64,000 nucleotides of DNA from Streptosporangium carneum (GCF_027922005.1 NZ_BSEV01000025.1:1-64000); one strand, 5' to 3'. Counted from the first letter of the stretch, positions 24,100-33,113 are shown. Notes: generated by a model not told the origin, from the sequence alone. Made by a program: numbers and translations.

Positions 24100-24837
24100 T
24101 CAGACGCGGTGGACCTTGTGCTGGGCGGCCTGCGCGCGGGGGCGGATGACCAGGCGGTCGACGTTCACGTGGGCGGGGCGGGTGACGCACCAGGAGATGG
24201 CGTCGGCCACGTCCTCGGCCGTCAGCGGCCCGGGAACGCCCGCGTAGACGCGGTCGGCGGCGGCGTCGTCGCCGCGGAAGCGGTTCAGTGAGAACTCCTC
24301 GGTGTGCACCATGCCGGGGGCGACCTCGACGACCCTGACCGGTTCGCCGCACAGCTCCAGCCTGAGCACCTCGGTCATCGAGGTCTGGGCGTGCTTGGCC
24401 GCGTTGTAGCCCCCGCCGCCCTCGTAGGAGACCAGTCCCGCGACCGAGGTCAGCATGACCAGCACGCCGTCGCCCGACCCGACGAGGCGGGGCAGCAGCG
24501 CCTTGGTGACCCGCAGCGAGCCCAGCACGTTCGTGTCGTACATCCGCTGCCAGTCGGCCACGTCCGCGCCCGCGACCGGTTCGAGGCCGATCGCGCCGCC
24601 CGCGTTGTTGACCAGCACGTCACAGCGGTCCAGCGAGGCGGCGAACGCGTCGACCGACTCCTGGGAGGTCACGTCCAGGGTCGCGGCGCGGATCCCGGGG
24701 ACCTCGGCGGCCAGCTTGTCGAGCCGGTCCCTGCGCCGCGCCGCCGCGACCACGTCGAAGCCCTCGGCGGCCAGACGGCGGGCCGTCGCCTCGCCGATGC
24801 CGCTGCTGGCGCCCGTCACCACTGCTGTCCTGTTCAT
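24100..24837 (-). CDS. short-chain dehydrogenase/reductase
   Basis: 245 aa from ATG 24837. Classical SDR: cofactor motif TGASSGIGEATARRLAAEG with Arg-rich AARRRDR after strand 2 (NADP preference), NNAGG, catalytic Ser in LTSVAG, and Tyr-Lys in YNAAKHAQ. It belongs to the YdfG/serine-dehydrogenase-like group. It is divergent from mshA across 105 bp that contain a strong inverted repeat. The physiological substrate is unknown. Confidence 0.92.
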   Translation of the reverse strand: MNRTAVVTGASSGIGEATARRLAAEGFDVVAAARRRDRLDKLAAEVPGIRAATLDVTSQESVDAFAASLDRCDVLVNNAGGAIGLEPVAGADVADWQRMYDTNVLGSLRVTKALLPRLVGSGDGVLVMLTSVAGLVSYEGGGGYNAAKHAQTSMTEVLRLELCGEPVRVVEVAPGMVHTEEFSLNRFRGDDAAADRVYAGVPGPLTAEDVADAISWCVTRPAHVNVDRLVIRPRAQAAQHKVHRV

Positions 24838-24851
24838 GGCCCCCAATACTG

Positions 24852-24887
24852 CCAGGACGCGCCGCTGTCGATTCCGGCGCGTCCTGG
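24852..24887. repeat. 13-bp perfect inverted repeat
   Basis: CCAGGACGCGCCG (24852-24864) and CGGCGCGTCCTGG (24875-24887) with a 10-nt centre, in the divergent SDR/mshA spacer. It could be a 5'UTR hairpin of the SDR mRNA or an operator. Confidence 0.75.
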
Positions 24888-24942
24888 GGGAGGGAATGTT
24901 GCGAACTAATGGGTGGTTATATCCCTCTCGGAGGTGGTGCCG

Positions 24943-26229
24943 GTGAGGCGGCGGGTCAGACGGCGGGTCAACCGAGTCGCGACGATCAGCATGCACACGT
25001 CTCCCCTGGATCAGCCGGGGACCGGAGACGCTGGGGGCATGAACGTCTACATCGTTGAAGCGGCCAAACGCCTGGCCGAGCTCGGGGTCGAGGTGGAGAT
25101 CTTCACCCGGCAGACCGCGCGTGACCTGCCTCCGGTCGCCGAGATCGTCCCCGGGGTTTCGGTCCGCCATATCACCGCGGGGCCGTACGAGGAGCTTGAC
25201 AAGGGAGACCTGCCCGGTCAGCTCTGCGGGTTCCTGTCCGGCGTGCTGCGCACCGAGGCGATGTACGACCCGGGCCGCTACGACGTGATCCACTCCCACT
25301 ACTGGCTGTCGGGCCAGGTGGGCTGGCTGGCCAAGGAGCGCTGGGGCGTGCCGCTGGTGCACACCATGCACACCATGGCGAAGGTGAAGAACCTCCTGCT
25401 CGCCGAGGACGACAAGCCGGAACCGCCCGCCCGGGTGATGGGCGAGCAACAGGTCGTCGAGGTCGCGGACCGCCTGGTGGCCAACACCCCGACCGAGGCG
25501 CGGGAGCTCGTCGACCTGTACGGCGCCGCCTCGGAGCGCGTCGAGGTCGTCAACCCCGGCGTCAACCTCACCGTCTTCCAACCCGCGTCGAAGGGCGCCG
25601 CCCGTCACCGCCTCGACCTGCCGCAGGACGCCTGCGTGCTGCTGTTCGTCGGCCGCGTGCAGCCGCTCAAGGCCCCCGACGTGCTGCTGCGCGCCGCGGC
25701 CAGGATGCTCATCGACGACCCCACGCTCAGGTCGAGGCTGGTCGTCGCCTGCGTCGGCGGGCCGAGCGGCAACGGCCTGGCCAGGCCCTCGTACCTGACC
25801 GAGGTCGCCCTCTCCCTGGGCATCTCCGACGTGGTCAGGATCGTTCCCCCCGCGCCCCAGCACGAGCTGGCCGACTGGTACCGCGCGGCCGACGTGACCG
25901 TGGTCCCCTCGCACAACGAGTCGTTCGGCCTGGTCGCCCTCGAGTCCCAGGCCTGCGGCACGCCGGTCGCCGCGGCGTCGGTCGGGGGGCTGCGCACCGC
26001 CGTACGCGACGGCGTCTCCGGCGTGCTCGTCGAGGGGCACGACCCGCACGACTGGGCGCGGGTGCTCGGCAGGTTCGTCCACAGTCCCGGGTGGCGCGAC
26101 ACGCTGTCGGCGGGGGCGGTGGCCCAGGCGGCGGCGTTCGGCTGGTCGGCGACCGCGGCCAGGCTCGTCGACGTCTACGTCGACGCCATGGCGCACCTGC
26201 ACCGGGTCCCCGTCGCCGTCAGCTCGTAG
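24943..26229 (+). CDS. mshA: D-inositol-3-phosphate glycosyltransferase (mycothiol synthesis)
   Basis: 428 aa from GTG 24943, chosen because GGAGG at 24930-24934 lies eight nt upstream. MshA joins GlcNAc from UDP-GlcNAc to inositol-3-phosphate, the first step of mycothiol synthesis. GT-B fold: N-terminal [22 protein letters not shown] with the conserved [14 protein letters not shown], and [11 protein letters not shown]. The C-terminal donor site has [15 protein letters not shown] and [19 protein letters not shown] with the E-x7-E motif. The gene starts the conserved mshA-ybjN-gpm segment. Confidence 0.96.
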   Translation: MRRRVRRRVNRVATISMHTSPLDQPGTGDAGGMNVYIVEAAKRLAELGVEVEIFTRQTARDLPPVAEIVPGVSVRHITAGPYEELDKGDLPGQLCGFLSGVLRTEAMYDPGRYDVIHSHYWLSGQVGWLAKERWGVPLVHTMHTMAKVKNLLLAEDDKPEPPARVMGEQQVVEVADRLVANTPTEARELVDLYGAASERVEVVNPGVNLTVFQPASKGAARHRLDLPQDACVLLFVGRVQPLKAPDVLLRAAARMLIDDPTLRSRLVVACVGGPSGNGLARPSYLTEVALSLGISDVVRIVPPAPQHELADWYRAADVTVVPSHNESFGLVALESQACGTPVAAASVGGLRTAVRDGVSGVLVEGHDPHDWARVLGRFVHSPGWRDTLSAGAVAQAAAFGWSATAARLVDVYVDAMAHLHRVPVAVSS

Positions 26230-26247
26230 GGCTCGTAGGGTTGGCGC

Positions 26248-26727
26248 ATGCGTGAGGTGATCGAGGAGGCGCTCAGGGGCGCCGAGGCGTCCTTCGAGGA
26301 GCCGAGGCCGGGAGCCTTCCTGGTGAGGCTCCCCGGCCAGCACAAGCTCGCGACGATGACGTGGCTCATCGTCGGAGACCGGGTCCTGCACGTGGAGGCG
26401 TTCTTCTGCCGCCAGCCCGACGAGAACCACGCCGAGTTCTACCGCTGGCTGCTGACCAGGAACGGCTCCACCTACGGCGTGCACTTCGCCCTCGACCCGG
26501 TCGGCGACGTCTACCTCGTGGGCAGGGTCCCGCTCGAGGCCGTCTCCGAGGAGGAGGTCGACCGGCTGCTCGGCTGCGTGCTGACCTACGCGGACGAGGG
26601 TTTCGACCGGGCGCTCGAGCTGGGGTTCGCCTCCTCGATCCGCAGGGAGTGGGAGTGGCGCGCCAAGCGCGGCGAGTCGCTCGCCAACCTCCAGGCCTTC
26701 GCCAGGTTCGCCGACCCGGACCGCTGA
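26248..26727 (+). CDS. YbjN-domain protein
   Basis: 159 aa from ATG 26248, 18 bp after mshA. The fold is YbjN/type-III-secretion-chaperone-like (LVRLPGQHKLATMTWLIVGDRVLHVEAFFCRQPDENHAEFYRWLL region), a small alpha/beta cytosolic family. The M. tuberculosis homologue (Rv0487) also follows mshA. Function is not established. It is probably co-transcribed with mshA. A 12-bp tandem repeat begins at its stop codon. Confidence 0.9.
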   Translation: MREVIEEALRGAEASFEEPRPGAFLVRLPGQHKLATMTWLIVGDRVLHVEAFFCRQPDENHAEFYRWLLTRNGSTYGVHFALDPVGDVYLVGRVPLEAVSEEEVDRLLGCVLTYADEGFDRALELGFASSIRREWEWRAKRGESLANLQAFARFADPDR

Positions 26728-26784
26728 CGGGAACGCTGAAGGGAACGCTGCCGGGACCGCCGACGGGAACACCGACGGGACCGT
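26725..26784. repeat. 12-bp tandem repeat, five units, starting at a stop codon
   Basis: Units such as tgacgggaacgc and cgacgggaccgt repeat every 12 bp from 26725. The first three bases are the TGA of the YbjN gene. Confidence 0.88.
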
Positions 26785-26889
26785 CGGCGAGTCTCGTCCT
26801 CGCCGGGATCCGCCCCTCGGGAACGGCGCTCCCCGCGCGGCGGTTCGCCCCGCGGGAGCGCTGGCAGGGGGCCCACTAAGCTTGTCCGC

Positions 26890-27633
26890 ATGGCGAATTT
26901 GGTGCTGCTTCGGCACGGTGAAAGCGAGTGGAACGCTAAGGGTCTGTTCACCGGATGGGTGGACGCCGGCCTCTCTGCCAAGGGCGAGGAGGAGGCGCGG
27001 CGCGGCGGACGGCTGCTGCTCGACGCCGGGGTGCGGCCCGACGTGGTCCACACCTCGGTGCTGACCCGGGCGATCCAGACGGCCAACCTCGCGCTGGGCG
27101 CCGCCGACCTGCTCTGGCTGCCGGTCGCCCGGTCCTGGAGGCTCAACGAGCGTCACTACGGCGCGCTGCAGGGCAAGGACAAGGCGCAGACCCGCGCCGA
27201 GTTCGGCGACGAGCAGTTCATGCTCTGGCGCCGTTCCTACGACACCCCGCCGCCCCCGCTCGCGGACGACGACGAGTTCTCGCAGGTCGGCGAGGCGCGC
27301 TACGCGCGGCTTCCGGACGAGCTGCTGCCGAGGACCGAGTGCCTCAAGGACGTCGTCGACCGCATGCTGCCCTACTGGTACGACGCGATCGTGCCGGACC
27401 TGTCCGCGGGCGGGACCGTCCTGGTCGTGGCGCACGGCAACTCGCTCAGGGCGCTGGTCAAGCACCTCGACGGGATCGGCGACGACGAGATCGCCGGGCT
27501 CAACATCCCCACCGGCATCCCGCTCCTGTACGAGCTGGACGACGACTTCCACCCGGTCGCCAAGGGCGGCCGCTACCTCGACCCCGAGGCCGCGAAGGCG
27601 GCGATCGAGGCCGTGGCCAACCAGGGCAAGTAG
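26890..27633 (+). CDS. gpmA: 2,3-bisphosphoglycerate-dependent phosphoglycerate mutase
   Basis: 247 aa from ATG 26890. It interconverts 3- and 2-phosphoglycerate in glycolysis. The phosphohistidine motif [10 protein letters not shown] has catalytic His9. [17 protein letters not shown] is typical of dPGM, as is [18 protein letters not shown]. The second catalytic His is in [15 protein letters not shown]. The C-terminus [14 protein letters not shown] is standard. A strong terminator follows. Confidence 0.96.
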   Translation: MANLVLLRHGESEWNAKGLFTGWVDAGLSAKGEEEARRGGRLLLDAGVRPDVVHTSVLTRAIQTANLALGAADLLWLPVARSWRLNERHYGALQGKDKAQTRAEFGDEQFMLWRRSYDTPPPPLADDDEFSQVGEARYARLPDELLPRTECLKDVVDRMLPYWYDAIVPDLSAGGTVLVVAHGNSLRALVKHLDGIGDDEIAGLNIPTGIPLLYELDDDFHPVAKGGRYLDPEAAKAAIEAVANQGK

Positions 27634-27672
27634 GCCCCGGGGCGAAACGGGGAACGACCCGCGAACGTGGAA

Positions 27673-27711
27673 CGCGAAAGGGGCCCGTCGATCCGACGGG
27701 CCCCTTTCGCG
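27673..27711. terminator. strong terminator (gpm/phoU)
   Basis: Perfect 18-bp stem CGCGAAAGGGGCCCGTCG / CGACGGGCCCCTTTCGCG with a 3-nt loop between convergent gpm and phoU. It should work in both directions. Confidence 0.92.
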
Positions 27712-27792
27712 TCTTCGCGTTGTCTCACCGTTGTCCGTGCGCTCGTCCGCACGGTGAACCCCACACGTCGTGGACCTCGCGCGTCCGCGCTC

Positions 27793-28452
27793 TCACACGG
27801 CGTCGGGCTCGGGGGTCCTCGAACCGGTCACGAGGTACACCACGTCGCGGGCGACGCGGACCGCGTGGTCGGCGTAGCGCTCGTAGTAGCGGCCGATCAG
27901 CGTCACGTCGATGGCGGGCTCGACGCCGTACTTCCAGTCGGGGGCCATCAGGACCTTGAACAGCCTGCGGTGCAGCCTGTCCATCGCGTCGTCGTCGTCC
28001 TCGAGCTCCAGGGCCAGCTCGACGTTGCGGGAGGCGATGCAGCTGCCGGCCTTGGTGACCAGGCGCTCGGCGATCTGGCCCATCTCCACGATGGTGGAGC
28101 GGATCTCCGGGGGGATCGCCGAGTCGGGGTGGCGCAGCCGGGCCACCTTGGCCACGTGCTCGGCCAGGTCGCCCATCCGCTCGAGGTCGGTGCCCATCCG
28201 AAGAGCCGCGATGACCATCCGGAGGTCGACCGCCACCGGCTGCTGCGTGGCCATCAGGTCGAAGATCCTTGTCTCGATCTCGGAGAAGATCCGGTCGACC
28301 TCTTCGTCGTGGGAGATGACACTCTCGGCGAGTTGGAGGTCGGCGTCCAGGAGTGCGGTGGTGGCCCGGGAGATCGCCGACCTCACCAGTCGGGTCATCT
28401 CCACCAGCCGGCCCGTGAGGGCGTCGAGCTCTTCATGGTAGGCGTCGCGCAT
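27793..28452 (-). CDS. phoU: PhoU phosphate-signalling protein
   Basis: 219 aa from ATG 28452 (GAGGG upstream). PhoU links the Pst transporter to the phosphate kinase and lowers signalling when phosphate is plentiful. Two PhoU three-helix repeats each carry the conserved acidic metal-binding motif (ALRMGTDLERMGDLAEHVAKVA and IGRYYERYADHAVRVARDVVYL). It is divergent from the SenX3/PhoR-like kinase, as in other actinomycetes. Confidence 0.95.
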   Translation of the reverse strand: MRDAYHEELDALTGRLVEMTRLVRSAISRATTALLDADLQLAESVISHDEEVDRIFSEIETRIFDLMATQQPVAVDLRMVIAALRMGTDLERMGDLAEHVAKVARLRHPDSAIPPEIRSTIVEMGQIAERLVTKAGSCIASRNVELALELEDDDDAMDRLHRRLFKVLMAPDWKYGVEPAIDVTLIGRYYERYADHAVRVARDVVYLVTGSRTPEPDAV

Positions 28453-28471
28453 GGCCCTCACCGTACGTGCG

Positions 28472-28504
28472 CGACAGTGAACGAACCTCGACCATAAAGT
28501 GAAC
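28472..28504 (-). promoter_or_regulatory. candidate PHO box, three 11-bp direct repeats
   Basis: Read on the minus strand, units GTTCACTTTAT, GGTCGAGGTTC and GTTCACTGTCG follow each other every 11 bp. Streptomyces PhoP binds 11-bp direct-repeat units beginning G(G/T)TCA. The place, between phoU and the PhoR/PhoP-type genes, is where such a box is expected. Confidence 0.65.
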
Positions 28505-28598
28505 TTTGCGGGAAAGGCCTTGGTCCTGCCCCCATGAGCTGCCCCAATGGGAAAACCCCCGCCTACCATCGAGGACGTGAAGCGGACAGGAGGAGCAT

Positions 28599-29786
28599 GT
28601 GAGTGAACTGATGGCGAGTCTGGCCGCGCTGGCCGGGTTCGTCGTGGGGGCGCTGGCCGTGATGGTCGTCCGTCAGAGCGTGGGACGCGCCGTCGCCGCT
28701 CCGACGAACGAGAACGAGCCCGCCCTGCCACAGGGTGTCGCCTCGGTCCTGGCGGTCCTGCCGTCCTCGGCGGTCGTGCTCGACAAGGAGGACCGGGTGC
28801 TGCGGGCCAGTTCGGCCGCGCGGGCGTTCGGGCTGGTGAGAGGCGAGCACCTGATGGCGGCCGAGCTGCTCGCGCTGGCCAGGCAGGTGCGCAGGGACGG
28901 CGAGATCCGCGAGAGCGAGATCGAGGTCGCCGGGCACAAGTTCGGCCAGGAGTCGACCAGCTTCGCGGTCAGGGTCGCCCCGCTGGGATCCCACGGGCAG
29001 GTGCTGGTGCTCGCGGAGGACCAGACCGAGCACAGGCGCGTCGAGGCGGTGCGCCGCGACTTCGTGGCCAACGTGAGCCACGAGCTCAAGACGCCGGTCG
29101 GCGCGCTGTCGCTGCTGGCGGAGACCATCCAGGACGCCGCCGACGACCCCGAGGCCGTCACCCGCTTCGCCGGGCGCATGCAGCACGAGGCCGCCCGCCT
29201 GACCTACCTCGTCCAGGACCTCATCACGCTCTCCCGCATCCAGGGGGCCGAGCCGATCCCCACTCCCGGTCCCGTTCCCATCGACGAGGCCGTGCACGAG
29301 GCCATCGACCGCTGCAACACCACGGCGGCGGCCAAGGACATCACCCTCGTCGCCGGAGGCGCGGAGGGGCTGCGCATCTGGGGCGACGACGAGCTCCTCG
29401 TCACCGCGCTGCGCAACCTCATCGACAACGCCGTGGCCTACAGTCCCGAGCACACCCGCGTCGTGGTCAGCGCGCGTGCCGCGGGCGCGCACAACGAGTC
29501 GGTCGAGATCAGCGTGAGCGACCAGGGGATCGGCATCCCCGAGAGCGCCCAGGAGCGCATCTTCGAGCGCTTCTTCCGCGTCGACGCCGCCCGCTCGCGC
29601 GCGACCGGCGGAACGGGCCTCGGCCTGGCCATCGTCAAACACGTCGCCGTCGCCCACAACGGCGCGGTGACGGTGTGGAGCAAGGAAGGCTCCGGCTCCA
29701 CCTTCACTCTCCGCCTGCCCGCCTTCGGCGGCACGGCGGTGGCTGTACCCGGTACCACCACCATCCCCTTGGAGGCCGCGCAGTGA
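28599..29786 (+). CDS. senX3: phosphate-responsive sensor kinase (SenX3/PhoR)
   Basis: 395 aa from GTG 28599 (GGAGGAG just upstream). One N-terminal membrane helix (LMASLAALAGFVVGALAVMVV), a PAS-like domain (VASVLAVLPSSAVVLDKEDRVLRASSAARAFGLV region), HisKA with His161 (FVANVSHELKTPVGALSLLAET), and HATPase with N (LRNLIDNAVAYSPEH), G1 (VSDQGIGIP), F and G2 (TGGTGLGLAIVKHVAVAHNG). It senses phosphate limitation together with PhoU/Pst. The response regulator overlaps by 4 nt. Confidence 0.94.
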   Translation: MSELMASLAALAGFVVGALAVMVVRQSVGRAVAAPTNENEPALPQGVASVLAVLPSSAVVLDKEDRVLRASSAARAFGLVRGEHLMAAELLALARQVRRDGEIRESEIEVAGHKFGQESTSFAVRVAPLGSHGQVLVLAEDQTEHRRVEAVRRDFVANVSHELKTPVGALSLLAETIQDAADDPEAVTRFAGRMQHEAARLTYLVQDLITLSRIQGAEPIPTPGPVPIDEAVHEAIDRCNTTAAAKDITLVAGGAEGLRIWGDDELLVTALRNLIDNAVAYSPEHTRVVVSARAAGAHNESVEISVSDQGIGIPESAQERIFERFFRVDAARSRATGGTGLGLAIVKHVAVAHNGAVTVWSKEGSGSTFTLRLPAFGGTAVAVPGTTTIPLEAAQ

Positions 29787-30472
29787 CTCGCGTGCTTGTT
29801 GTCGAGGACGAGGAGTCGTTTTCCGACGCCCTGTCATACATGCTGCGCAAGGAGGGGTTCGAGGTCGCGGTGGCGGCCACCGGACCCGAGGCGCTGGACA
29901 CCTTCGACCGCAACGGCGCGGACCTGGTGCTGCTCGACCTGATGCTGCCGGGCCTGCCCGGCACCGAGGTCTGCCGCTCCCTGCGTCAGCGGTCCAACGT
30001 TCCAGTGATCATGCTCACCGCCAAGGACAGCGAGATCGACAAGGTCGTCGGGCTCGAGCTGGGCGCGGACGACTACGTGACCAAGCCGTTCTCCTCCCGT
30101 GAGCTGGTCGCCCGCATCCGCGCGGTGCTGCGTCGTCAGGGCGACGTGGAGGAGCTCGAGTCGGCCGTGCTGGCGGCGGGTCCCGTCAGGATGGACGTCG
30201 ACCGGCACATCGTCGCGGTCCGCGGCGACCAGGTGCAGCTTCCGCTGAAGGAGTTCGAACTGCTGGAGGTCCTGCTCCGCAACGCGGGGCGCGTCCTCAC
30301 CAGGGGCCAGCTCATCGACCGCGTCTGGGGCGCCGACTACGTGGGCGACACCAAGACCCTGGACGTGCACGTCAAGCGGCTGCGGGCCAAGGTGGAGGCC
30401 GACCCCTCCAACCCCCGCTGCATCCTCACCGTCCGCGGGCTGGGCTACAAGTTCGACCCCGCGGAGGACTGA
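29783..30472 (+). CDS. regX3: phosphate response regulator (RegX3/PhoP)
   Basis: 229 aa from GTG 29783, overlapping the kinase stop (GTGA) with GGAGG upstream. OmpR family: receiver with Asp52 (LVLLDLMLPGLPG), Lys in YVTKPFSSREL, and a C-terminal winged helix (LPLKEFELLEVLLRNAGRVLTRGQLIDRVWGADY ... TLDVHVKRLRAKVE). It controls the phosphate-starvation regulon and probably this operon and phoU through the 28472-28504 box. Confidence 0.95.
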   Translation: MTRVLVVEDEESFSDALSYMLRKEGFEVAVAATGPEALDTFDRNGADLVLLDLMLPGLPGTEVCRSLRQRSNVPVIMLTAKDSEIDKVVGLELGADDYVTKPFSSRELVARIRAVLRRQGDVEELESAVLAAGPVRMDVDRHIVAVRGDQVQLPLKEFELLEVLLRNAGRVLTRGQLIDRVWGADYVGDTKTLDVHVKRLRAKVEADPSNPRCILTVRGLGYKFDPAED

Positions 30473-30580
30473 CCTCTCCAGGGCCTCTCCAGGGTCCTGC
30501 CGGGGCCTCCGGCGCCTCCAGGGGCTCCTGGAGCGCCCGGTGCGGCCTTCAGGGGGTCCGGGGGACTTCCCACACGCGAA

Positions 30581-30614
30581 GGGGGTGTACGGCTCGCGCG
30601 GGCCGTACACCCCC
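30581..30614 (+). terminator. terminator after regX3
   Basis: 13-bp stem GGGGGTGTACGGC / GCCGTACACCCCC with an 8-nt loop followed by cttt. The 100 bp between the regX3 stop and this hairpin are low-complexity cctccaggg-like repeats. Confidence 0.85.
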
Positions 30615-30709
30615 CTTTCACGCGTTCTCCTCGCGATCCCTCGCGGGTCCGTTCGGCGGCGGTTCGCCGGTGACCGGCTGACGACCTGGCCGACGGTCCG
30701 GCCGACGAC

Positions 30710-31342
30710 TCAGTGGCCGCTCTCGTCGTGGCCCGTCGAGGCGGACGGCGAGGCGGTGGCGGTGGCCTCCGGTGTCGCGGTGGCCTCCGACGTCGCGGTG
30801 GCGGACGGGGCGGGGGAGGCCCCCGGAGCCTGCGGGAGGTCCTTGAACTCGCGGCTGCGGGTGATGACCGGAACCGTCAGGGGGACGACGCCCGCCTTGG
30901 CGAACTGCAGCTGCACCGAGATGCTCTCGCCGCCGCTGAGCGGCTTCTTCAGGCCCTCGATCACGATCGCGGGGGTGGGCTTGCCGACGCCGACCCGCTG
31001 CTGGACGGGCAGGTCGACCGGGGAGGCGATCTTGGCGGTGCCGAGGGCGGGGTCGACGCCGACGCCGACGAGCCGGTCGGCGTCCTTGTTGGTGTTCACC
31101 AGCGACAGGTAGAGCGGGGTCGCCGCTCCGGCGGCCAGCTGCGAGCCGGAGTCGGGGCCCAGGAAGAACGCCTGGGAGATGTCGATCCCCTTCGCCTTGT
31201 CCGCGCTGACGGACAGCGCCTCGGTCGGGGTGTAGGGCTGGTTGGTAATCGCGTCGAATCCGGCACCACAGCCGGCCAGGACCGGAGCGGCTGCGAGGAA
31301 CGCGGCGGCGGCGATCGCCCAGTGACGGCTGTTGCGGGTCAC
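30710..31342 (-). CDS. LpqE-like lipoprotein
   Basis: 210 aa from GTG 31342 (AAGGAGA upstream). Signal WAIAAAAFLAAAPVLAGC has a lipobox Cys. The mature domain is beta-rich (SADKAKGIDISQAFFLGPDSG, ATPLYLSLVNTNKDADRLVGV, VVIEGLKKPLSGGESISVQLQF-like strands), resembling DUF461/PCuAC-type copper-chaperone folds. The tail is Ala/Thr/Ser-rich and ends HDESGH. Position divergent from carD matches LpqE in mycobacteria. There is no clear Met/His copper site, so metal binding is uncertain. Confidence 0.82.
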   Translation of the reverse strand: MTRNSRHWAIAAAAFLAAAPVLAGCGAGFDAITNQPYTPTEALSVSADKAKGIDISQAFFLGPDSGSQLAAGAATPLYLSLVNTNKDADRLVGVGVDPALGTAKIASPVDLPVQQRVGVGKPTPAIVIEGLKKPLSGGESISVQLQFAKAGVVPLTVPVITRSREFKDLPQAPGASPAPSATATSEATATPEATATASPSASTGHDESGH

Positions 31343-31604
31343 GGTGCGAGTTCTCCTTGTCACACTAGAGGTAGGGCAGAGCCAACCCTATCCATGGACT
31401 TCGCCGGGTTTTCCGGCGGGCCGCCTGATCGTCGAGAGGCGGGGGAACGCAGGTCATGAGGGCTTTTCATACCCTTGATTCATAGAGTTGAACGCTTGTC
31501 AAGCCTTAATATGCGGCTTTGACCTGCAGTTATGGTGATTTCACTGTTCCGGGAGGCTGTGGATACGTGGTACTCTTGAGTACAGCGGAAGGGGTACTTG
31601 TCAC

Positions 31605-32087
31605 ATGACTTTCCAGGTCGGCGACACTGTCGTCTACCCCCACCACGGGGCTGCTCGGATCGAGGCCATCACGACCCGAACCATCAAAGGTGAGGAAAGG
31701 ACCTACCTGGTTCTCAAGGTCGACAAGGGCGACCTTACCGTCCAGGTGCCGGCTGACAACGCCGAACTCGTAGGTGTTCGCGATGTCGTTGGCCAGGAGG
31801 GCCTTGAGCGCGTCTTCGACGTGCTTCGTATGCCTCACACCGAAGAGCCCACGAACTGGTCCCGCCGCTACAAGGCCAACCTGGAGAAGTTGGCGTCCGG
31901 TGACGTCAACAAGGTGGCCGAGGTCGTTCGCGACCTGTGGCGACGAGACAAGGAGCGCGGGCTCTCCGCAGGAGAGAAGCGCATGCTCGCGAAGGCACGG
32001 CAGATCCTGGTCAGCGAGCTCGCGCTCGCCGAGAAGACCAACGAGGACAAGGCCGAAGCCCTGCTCGACGAGGTCCTCAACTCCTGA
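31605..32087 (+). CDS. carD: CarD transcription regulator
   Basis: 160 aa from ATG 31605. CarD binds the RNA polymerase beta subunit and stabilises open complexes at rRNA and other promoters. The N-terminal RNAP-interaction domain is conserved ([37 protein letters not shown] region). The C-terminal helical DNA-binding domain has [29 protein letters not shown] with its Trp for minor-groove wedging. An inverted repeat GTACTC-tt-GAGTAC lies 22 bp upstream of the start. Confidence 0.96.
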   Translation: MTFQVGDTVVYPHHGAARIEAITTRTIKGEERTYLVLKVDKGDLTVQVPADNAELVGVRDVVGQEGLERVFDVLRMPHTEEPTNWSRRYKANLEKLASGDVNKVAEVVRDLWRRDKERGLSAGEKRMLAKARQILVSELALAEKTNEDKAEALLDEVLNS

Positions 32088-32584
32088 ACACAACATTTCC
32101 ACGGGTGGGCGTCGGGGTCGACGTCCACCCGTTCGCATCGGGCCGCGAGTTGCACCTCGCGGGACTTCACTGGCCGGGCGAGACAGGCCTGGCCGGACAC
32201 TCGGACGGCGACGCCGCCGCCCACGCCGCGTGTGACGCGCTGCTGTCCGCGGCGGGCCTCGGTGACATCGGGGGCCTCTTCGGGACCTCCGACCCGCGCT
32301 GGGCGGGCGCTTCCGGCGTCGCCCTGCTCGAGGAGACCGCCAGGAAGGTGCGCGCCGCGGGCTTCGAGATCGGCAACGTGGCCGTCCAGGTGATCGGGAA
32401 CCGCCCCAAGATGGCGCCTCGCCGCGCCGAGGCGGAGAAGGCGCTCGGCGCCGCCGTCGGCGCGCCCGTGAGCGTCAGCGCGACCACGACGGACGGCCTC
32501 GGCCTGACGGGGCGGGGCGAGGGCGTGGCGGCCATCGCGACAGCAATCGTGGTGAACCTCAATCCACTCCCGGGCGTCTCCTAA
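32084..32584 (+). CDS. ispF: 2-C-methyl-D-erythritol 2,4-cyclodiphosphate synthase
   Basis: 166 aa if translation starts at CTG 32084, inside the carD stop (CTGA); this gives a start [16 protein letters not shown] that aligns with mycobacterial IspF. GTG 32105 is the alternative but would cut the first strand. MEP pathway enzyme. Metal-site Asp/His in DVHPF and His in [29 protein letters not shown]; the C-terminal [22 protein letters not shown] binds the nucleotide. ispD, which normally lies between carD and ispF, is absent here, so it must be elsewhere. Confidence 0.92.
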   Translation: MNTTFPRVGVGVDVHPFASGRELHLAGLHWPGETGLAGHSDGDAAAHAACDALLSAAGLGDIGGLFGTSDPRWAGASGVALLEETARKVRAAGFEIGNVAVQVIGNRPKMAPRRAEAEKALGAAVGAPVSVSATTTDGLGLTGRGEGVAAIATAIVVNLNPLPGVS

Positions 32585-32685
32585 TACGGAACGCGAAAGC
32601 GCTCCGGCGAGCGGCGCGGATGCTCGTCGACGCATTCGAGGCGGTGGCCCGTTTACTGGCGCGGTACGGGCCACCTCCTTTTTCC

Positions 32686-32712
32686 GGAATGACCCGCGAA
32701 TGTCCTGGGTAG
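32686..32712 (+). promoter_or_regulatory. SigB/SigF-type promoter 1
   Basis: GGAAT (32686-32690), 16 nt, GGGTAG (32707-32712). This fits the actinobacterial SigB/SigF pattern GNNT-N14-16-GGGTA and lies 40 bp before the first GlsB-type gene. See the identical arrangement before its paralogue. Confidence 0.6.
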
Positions 32713-32752
32713 CCCCCTATTGACCATGTCTCGTCATCGGGGGGAGTCGGAC

Positions 32753-33019
32753 ATGATTGGCTCGATTATCGCCGCGATCGTCATCGGCGCCATCATCGGC
32801 GCGTTGGCACGCCTCATCGTTCCCGGGCGGCAGAACTTCTCGATATGGCTGACGCTCATCGTGGGCATCGTGGCGGCGCTCATCGGCACCGCCATCGCCG
32901 CCGCCCTGGGGATCGCCAACACCAGGGGAATCGACTGGTGGGAGCACATCATCCAGCTCGCGCTGGCGGTGATCGGGGTGCTGCTGGTGGTCCAGTTCCA
33001 GGCGAGAAAGACGCACTGA
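32753..33019 (+). CDS. GlsB/YeaQ/YmgE family membrane protein 1
   Basis: 88 aa from ATG 32753 (GGGGAG upstream). Three membrane segments with Gly-rich helices: IGSIIAAIVIGAIIGALARL, then IVPGRQN, LTLIVGIVAALIGTAIAAAL, and a last helix IIQLALAVIGVLLVVQF. The family is small stress-associated (transglycosylase-associated in name only) inner membrane proteins of unknown function. A tandem paralogue of the same length lies 94 bp downstream. The promoter suggests general-stress control. Confidence 0.88.
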   Translation: MIGSIIAAIVIGAIIGALARLIVPGRQNFSIWLTLIVGIVAALIGTAIAAALGIANTRGIDWWEHIIQLALAVIGVLLVVQFQARKTH

Positions 33020-33041
33020 GCCGGAAAATTTGCCGTTCCCA

Positions 33042-33066
33042 GGAATATCCCTGACGCATGGGGTAG
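33042..33066 (+). promoter_or_regulatory. SigB/SigF-type promoter 2
   Basis: GGAAT (33042-33046), 14 nt, GGGTAG (33061-33066), the same two elements as upstream of the first copy, 48 bp before the second GlsB-type start. Confidence 0.6.
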
Positions 33067-33113
33067 CCAACTCTCCGTGAGCGTGAAGGTCACCTCACTG
33101 GGAGGTTCACGAT

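Noticed and set aside
24838-27552. Very long minus-strand open frame continuing upstream of the SDR across mshA, ybjN and gpm
   Set aside because: It is antisense to three well-supported conserved genes. Only its 3' part (24100-24837) is the real SDR.
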